Below, piece after piece: positions 14,221-16,911 of a stretch of DNA of 16,911 bases. The translations under genes were made by a program, and so were the position numbers. Each line of letters starts with the position of its first letter. Within the stretch, counting starts at the first letter, position 1. The stretch covers positions 1 through 16,911 of the forward strand of contig JAAFKL010000356.1 in assembly GCA_021399405.1 (NCBI GenBank), in the 5' to 3' direction. This DNA is from Candidatus Heimdallarchaeota archaeon. Its GTDB lineage: Archaea > Asgardarchaeota > Heimdallarchaeia > Heimdallarchaeales > Kariarchaeaceae. The notes below the pieces were generated by a model. It saw only the letters and a list, made by a program, of their open reading frames with translations. It made no database searches and was not told where the DNA came from.

Positions 14221-14724
14221 CTAAACCGATTTTATTTTCTTTAAGGATTTCAGAAATATTTCAAGATTTTTCATTTTTGGAATTCTAAATCCAAGTTCTT
14301 CCCAATTTTCCCAAATTCTTTGCAGATTTCGTTTTGTTTTGATGGTGCATATTTCATACCCTCTCCCAGTTAAACCAAGAAGACCTACAATTTGAATATC
14401 AGTATTTTTAGCTATCTTTCTAGCCTTCAGATCATCCAGGACACATACATATTCAGAAGGATTTTTCTGAATTAAAACATATTCAATTACTGACCTCTCA
14501 CCGAAACCCAACTGAGGAAGGAACCCTGTACTGGGTGTAAAATTAACCCTCTCAGGATCCAAATGTTTGATCATTGTGCCCGTGGGAACTGACATAATTT
14601 CATCATCAATTGACTTAAGCAAAACCATGCTGCATTTCATTCGTGTTAGAATTTCACTGATTAATGAGAATTGCTTTGATTGGTGTAAAATAATTAGAGA
14701 AGAAGCATCAAAAACAAATTTCAA
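14221..14724 (-). CDS. PIN-domain (DUF3368-like) toxin
   Basis: 167 residues from a TTG start with gagg seven bases before it. The PIN-fold acidic residues are visible: D6 in FVFDASSLIIL, E41/E42 region, E76 in GFGERSVIEYVL, and D97-D98 in VLDDLKARKIA, followed by the IVGLLGLL-like strand-turn typical of DUF3368. The C-terminal helices (IWENWEELGFRI) also match that family. Such proteins are metal-dependent RNases acting as toxins, usually paired with a UPF0175 antitoxin, exactly the gene encoded one base upstream. RNA target cannot be told from sequence. Confidence 0.85.
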   Translation of the reverse strand: MKFVFDASSLIILHQSKQFSLISEILTRMKCSMVLLKSIDDEIMSVPTGTMIKHLDPERVNFTPSTGFLPQLGFGERSVIEYVLIQKNPSEYVCVLDDLKARKIAKNTDIQIVGLLGLTGRGYEICTIKTKRNLQRIWENWEELGFRIPKMKNLEIFLKSLKKIKSV

Positions 14725-14725
14725 C

Positions 14726-15046
14726 TTACTTCCTCAATTTTCTGAGTAAATTTATTTCATCCTTTAAATCATCAGTATCTTCAATTCCTATATCCAAAGG
14801 TACTTTTCTTCTTTGGCATTCAATTACAAATTCAGCGACAGTCATGTCAGCAATCCCTGCTGCCCTACCTGTTGAGATTTCTTTATTCTTATACAGGTGA
14901 AGTGCTATACTCAAAAAATCCTGTGATTCCAAAAGTTGTCTAAGACCTGCTCTAACAATTTCACTTTTTGACGCATAGAGGCCTGATCTCAATAAAAGTT
15001 CCATCTTCTCCTCGAGTACTCCTTTTATTTCCACAGTCGTTGGCAC
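14726..15046 (-). CDS. UPF0175 / ribbon-helix-helix antitoxin
   Basis: 106 residues from a GTG at 15046. An ATG at 15118 is also in frame, but a TATA-like acatataaatt (15066-15076) lies about 25 bases before the GTG and inside the longer reading, which points to a leaderless transcript starting at the GTG. The extra 24 residues of the longer form look non-protein-like. The N-terminus is a ribbon-helix-helix DNA-binding part (TVEIKGVLEEKMELLL, then YASKSEIVRAGLRQLLE). The C-terminus is the UPF0175 part: ALHLYKNKEISTGRAAGIADM, then TVAEFVIECQRRKVPLDIG, then a DDLKDEI tail that should wrap the toxin. It probably represses its own operon together with the PIN toxin. Confidence 0.85.
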   Translation of the reverse strand: MPTTVEIKGVLEEKMELLLRSGLYASKSEIVRAGLRQLLESQDFLSIALHLYKNKEISTGRAAGIADMTVAEFVIECQRRKVPLDIGIEDTDDLKDEINLLRKLRK

Positions 15047-15065
15047 ATGTAATATATGACTTGAA

Positions 15066-15076
15066 AATTTATATGT
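15066..15076 (-). promoter_or_regulatory. TATA box of the antitoxin-toxin operon
   Basis: acatataaatt, reading on the minus strand, is centred 25 bases before the GTG at 15046, the standard archaeal distance from TATA to transcription start. It argues for a leaderless GTG start rather than the upstream ATG. Confidence 0.5.
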
Positions 15077-15128
15077 TTTTCCAAGTATGCATAGTATATT
15101 GATATTTCTCAATTTCATTTCCTCTAAT

Positions 15129-15232
15129 CAGTTGGAATCAGATTAATTCGTAGTTATACCAAAATGAATGTAAATAAGAATTGCTTGAAAACTGATTTTC
15201 TTTTAATTACTAGTTGTTTTGAAATTAAGTAA
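15129..15232 (+). pseudogene. Remnant of a duplicated zinc-finger-gene tail plus small-ORF junction
   Basis: The segment matches 15643-15720. The run aaataagaattg-y-ttgaaaactgattt is almost identical (15172-15199 versus 15689-15716; two differences, both at third codon positions), and weaker identity extends upstream through the stop codon (VVIPK-stop here, VVPI-stop there). The stop is overlapped by a start (ATGA, 15164-15167) that opens MNVNKNCLKTDF, versus MSSNKNCLKTDF in the other copy; this frame then ends after 22 residues. A stop lies just before the VVIPK codons, so the zinc-finger part is dead. Confidence 0.5.
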
Positions 15233-15350
15233 AATGAAAATCAAAATTATGATGAAATATGTCCTTCCCTAAATGTAGCAAGACGTGATCTACCGATATA
15301 ATGGATTATAGGATAATTTCTCAGACTCATTGAATTCCAACGTCCAATTG

Positions 15351-15365
15351 GTATTTATATAATTC
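15351..15365 (+). promoter_or_regulatory. TATA box of the zinc-finger gene
   Basis: gtatttatataattc is centred about 27-28 bases before the ATG at 15385, giving a leaderless transcript and supporting that start. Confidence 0.45.
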
Positions 15366-15384
15366 ATCTGCCATTATCAGTAAT

Positions 15385-15684
15385 ATGAAAAAAAATAACT
15401 CAGCAATTGTCGGAAGTAAAAATGGTATAATAGATATAAATAAGCTATGTGGTGAGTGCAATACAAAATTCGATTACCGAGATAAATCATCCACATGGAT
15501 TATATGTGAATCTTGTTCCCAGGGATACCATGGTAATCATATACTTGAGAAAGGCAAAAGTGGATTTTGTCCAATATGCTATGGTCCACTTTTAGTAAAT
15601 CTTGACCTGTATCTCTACGAAATCACGGGTATCGTTTCTGGTCGGTTGCAATTTCAAGCTAAATCCGAAGTTGTTCCAATATGA
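15385..15684 (+). CDS. RING/PHD-like treble-cleft zinc-finger protein
   Basis: 99 residues. Eight metal ligands are laid out as C22-x2-C25-x15-C41-x2-C44-x4-H49-x2-H52-x9-C62-x2-C65 (CGEC, ICESC, GYHGNH, CPIC). This spacing fits cross-brace RING-H2 or PHD-type fingers, with the last histidine replacing the more usual cysteine. A hydrophobic residue before the third ligand pair (WII-C) and the CPxC ending are also RING-like. The 34 residues after the finger form strands (LDLYLYEITGIVSGRLQFQ). In archaea with ubiquitin-like systems small RING proteins can act as E3 ligases; no ubiquitin, E1 or E2 gene is in this window, so that role is only possible. The stop overlaps the start of a 32-residue ORF. 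Confidence 0.7.
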   Translation: MKKNNSAIVGSKNGIIDINKLCGECNTKFDYRDKSSTWIICESCSQGYHGNHILEKGKSGFCPICYGPLLVNLDLYLYEITGIVSGRLQFQAKSEVVPI

Positions 15685-15779
15685 GTTCAAATAAGAATTG
15701 TTTGAAAACTGATTTCCATATTAGAAAATTAGGATATTTGAAGCTCCACGAAAATCAAATTGAAGAAGATTTGAGATAA
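15681..15779 (+). CDS. 32-residue ORF overlapping the zinc-finger gene stop
   Basis: The ATG at 15681 shares bases with the TGA of the zinc-finger gene (ATGA), the classic layout for coupled translation. It reads MSSNKNCLKTDFHIRKLG and ends QIEEDLR-stop. The same ATGA overlap and the peptide NKNCLKTDF recur in the remnant at 15164-15232, with only third-position changes inside that peptide. This supports coding. It may be a shortened form of a longer partner protein; no family is recognised. Confidence 0.4.
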   Translation: MSSNKNCLKTDFHIRKLGYLKLHENQIEEDLR

Positions 15780-15942
15780 AATCATCCCGAAAATTATTTG
15801 ATTAACGATGTACGGAAATCCAAATTGGGTTGTTAATTAAGCTATTTGCAAATATAGGTAAAATTAAACCTATAACTATTTAATTTATACTTTATTGATA
15901 CAAAAATCTATCATTTGTGTAGGAATGGAAAACTTCTGTGCC

Positions 15943-15957
15943 CGAAGTATTTAAATT
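15943..15957 (+). promoter_or_regulatory. BRE/TATA promoter of the DUF285 surface protein gene
   Basis: cgaagtatttaaatt resembles an archaeal BRE (cgaa) followed by a TATA box, centred about 27 bases before the TTG at 15979. This predicts a leaderless transcript that begins at that TTG. Confidence 0.5.
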
Positions 15958-15978
15958 GAATATATTTAAGCCATTTAA

Positions 15979-16911
15979 TTGAAAAGCTCAAAATTTCTCA
16001 TTTTAATTTTTGTAATATTTTTCTCAGTTCCATCTTTGTATAGTGTTTCGACTCTTGAATCCAACAATAATATAGACGGTGCAAAAGAATTATTACCGTT
16101 GACGATTCCTAATAGTAATGTTTTACTTTCTGCTAGTACTGATTTTATTTCAAAATGGACTACGTCCTTATCTGGAAGTACTAACAGCACCTCAATTAAA
16201 TTACCACTTGAGTCTGTTGGAACTTATAATTTTCTAGTTGATTGGGGTGATGGCGACTCTATTACCATAACAGAATTCGATCAAGCAGAAGTAGTTCATA
16301 ATTATGCTGGAGCTGGAACCTACACAGTAATAATATCAGGGACCCTCATTGGCTGGACATTCAAAGATGGGGGTGATAGCACAAAAATAATCGAAATATC
16401 ACAATGGGGTAACGTGAATCTTGGAAATTCGACAGGATATTTTGATTATTGTTCAAACCTCGTCCTCACTGCTACCGATGCTCCTGATCTTACAGGAACG
16501 ACATCACTTGCTAATGGATTTAGAGATGCATCTAAACTGGGAACCACAGGGTCCTTTGCTACTTGGGATGTGAGTGAAGTAACCGATATGAGTCGTCTTT
16601 TTTACAAAGCTTTTGATTTCAATATGTCTCTAAATTCTTGGGATGTGGGAAAAGTTACAGATATGAGCTTTATGTTTTATCGAGCTACAGATTATAATCA
16701 ACCTATGGATTCTTGGAATGTTTCAAATGTGACGACAATGCAAGATATGTTTACTCAAGCAACAAATTTCAATCAACCAATTAACTCATGGGATGTTTCT
16801 AATGTAACCAGCTTGTATCGCATATTTGCAACAGCAAGTAATTTCAATCAAGACTTAAGTGATTGGGATGTTAGTAAAGTAACTGATATGAGGTCTGTTT
16901 TCGTTCAAGCC
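15979..16911 (+). CDS. BspA/DUF285 repeat surface protein with PKD-like domain (3' partial)
   Basis: 311 codons from TTG, open to the right edge, so the C-terminus is missing. Signal peptide: residues about 1-23 (KSSKFLILIFVIFFSVPSLYS). Residues about 60-125 form a PKD-like beta domain with the signature WGDG (89-92), VHNYAGAGTYTVIISG and later QWG (142-144), the N-terminal module usual in DUF285 proteins. From residue 193 on there are tandem 25-residue repeats of the pattern SWDVSxVTxMxxMFxxAxxFNQ, with tryptophans at 196, 221, 246, 271 and 296; the last is cut. DUF285 (BspA-like) repeats form long surface fibres or adhesins and are found in bacteria, mycoplasmas, protists and some archaea. 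The protein is predicted to be secreted and large. A minus-strand frame at 15975-16190 is a shadow of it. Confidence 0.9.
   Translation, partial: MKSSKFLILIFVIFFSVPSLYSVSTLESNNNIDGAKELLPLTIPNSNVLLSASTDFISKWTTSLSGSTNSTSIKLPLESVGTYNFLVDWGDGDSITITEFDQAEVVHNYAGAGTYTVIISGTLIGWTFKDGGDSTKIIEISQWGNVNLGNSTGYFDYCSNLVLTATDAPDLTGTTSLANGFRDASKLGTTGSFATWDVSEVTDMSRLFYKAFDFNMSLNSWDVGKVTDMSFMFYRATDYNQPMDSWNVSNVTTMQDMFTQATNFNQPINSWDVSNVTSLYRIFATASNFNQDLSDWDVSKVTDMRSVFVQA

Noticed and set aside
15975..16190. Minus-strand 71-codon frame
   Set aside because: It lies opposite the signal peptide and PKD-like domain of the DUF285 protein, which has a clear promoter, domain order and repeats.
1..16911. CRISPR array, insertion sequence, tRNA or rRNA
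   Set aside because: No regularly spaced direct repeats, transposase motifs or tRNA/rRNA-like sequence were seen; the repeats present are gene-tail copies and protein repeats.

Overview
The window looks like chromosomal DNA of an AT-rich archaeon. Transcription signals are archaeal: TATA-like boxes lie about 25-30 bases before several first genes, some of which appear leaderless with ATG, GTG or TTG starts, while downstream operon genes carry Shine-Dalgarno sites. The mix of content (thiolase-like/DUF35 proteins, PadR-HAAS genes, a RING/PHD-like zinc finger, kelch, thrombospondin-3-type and BspA/DUF285 surface proteins) suggests an Asgard-type archaeon, perhaps Heimdallarchaeia-related. That placement is inference; no rRNA or marker gene is present.

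Layout. 1-1422 (+) is the 3' part of a membrane protein with outward acidic calcium-binding-type repeats and an inward coiled/winged-helix-like part. 1443-3441 (-) holds a SnoaL-like gene, a TumE-type toxin with a putative antitoxin, and three copies of a small sequence ending LKPT-x-x-YF-x-x-K-stop: one open, two decayed. 3498-6815 (-) is the main metabolic unit: two thiolase-fold proteins, both without the usual nucleophilic cysteine, followed by two DUF35 zinc-ribbon/OB proteins, all touching or overlapping. A strong inverted repeat sits just before its first gene. 6896-7325 (-) encodes a short protein with repeated GxVAxRIAxxN motifs and a possible out-of-frame extension.

7617-8273 (+) is a free-standing B3/4 (PheT-type) domain protein. 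8357-8872 (-) is a membrane-anchored protein diverging from a PadR regulator-membrane protein-HAAS operon (9042-11815, +); the shared intergenic region contains two palindromes of related sequence, likely PadR operators. 12099-13289 (+) is a kelch-like surface protein. 13401-14099 (-) encodes small membrane proteins. 14221-15046 (-) is a second toxin-antitoxin pair (PIN/DUF3368 toxin, UPF0175 antitoxin).

15385-15779 (+) is a RING/PHD-like zinc finger gene whose stop overlaps the start of a 32-residue ORF. A degenerate copy of that junction lies 0.5 kb upstream. From 15979 (+) to the window edge runs a PKD-like plus DUF285 repeat surface protein, cut by the window.

Overall this is an accessory-type region: envelope proteins, two toxin-antitoxin pairs, gene-tail remnants and one coherent acyl-CoA operon. 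The best leads are the cysteine-less paired thiolase/DUF35 operon with its palindromic operator, the three-copy small ORF family, and the duplicated zinc-finger/small-ORF junction.
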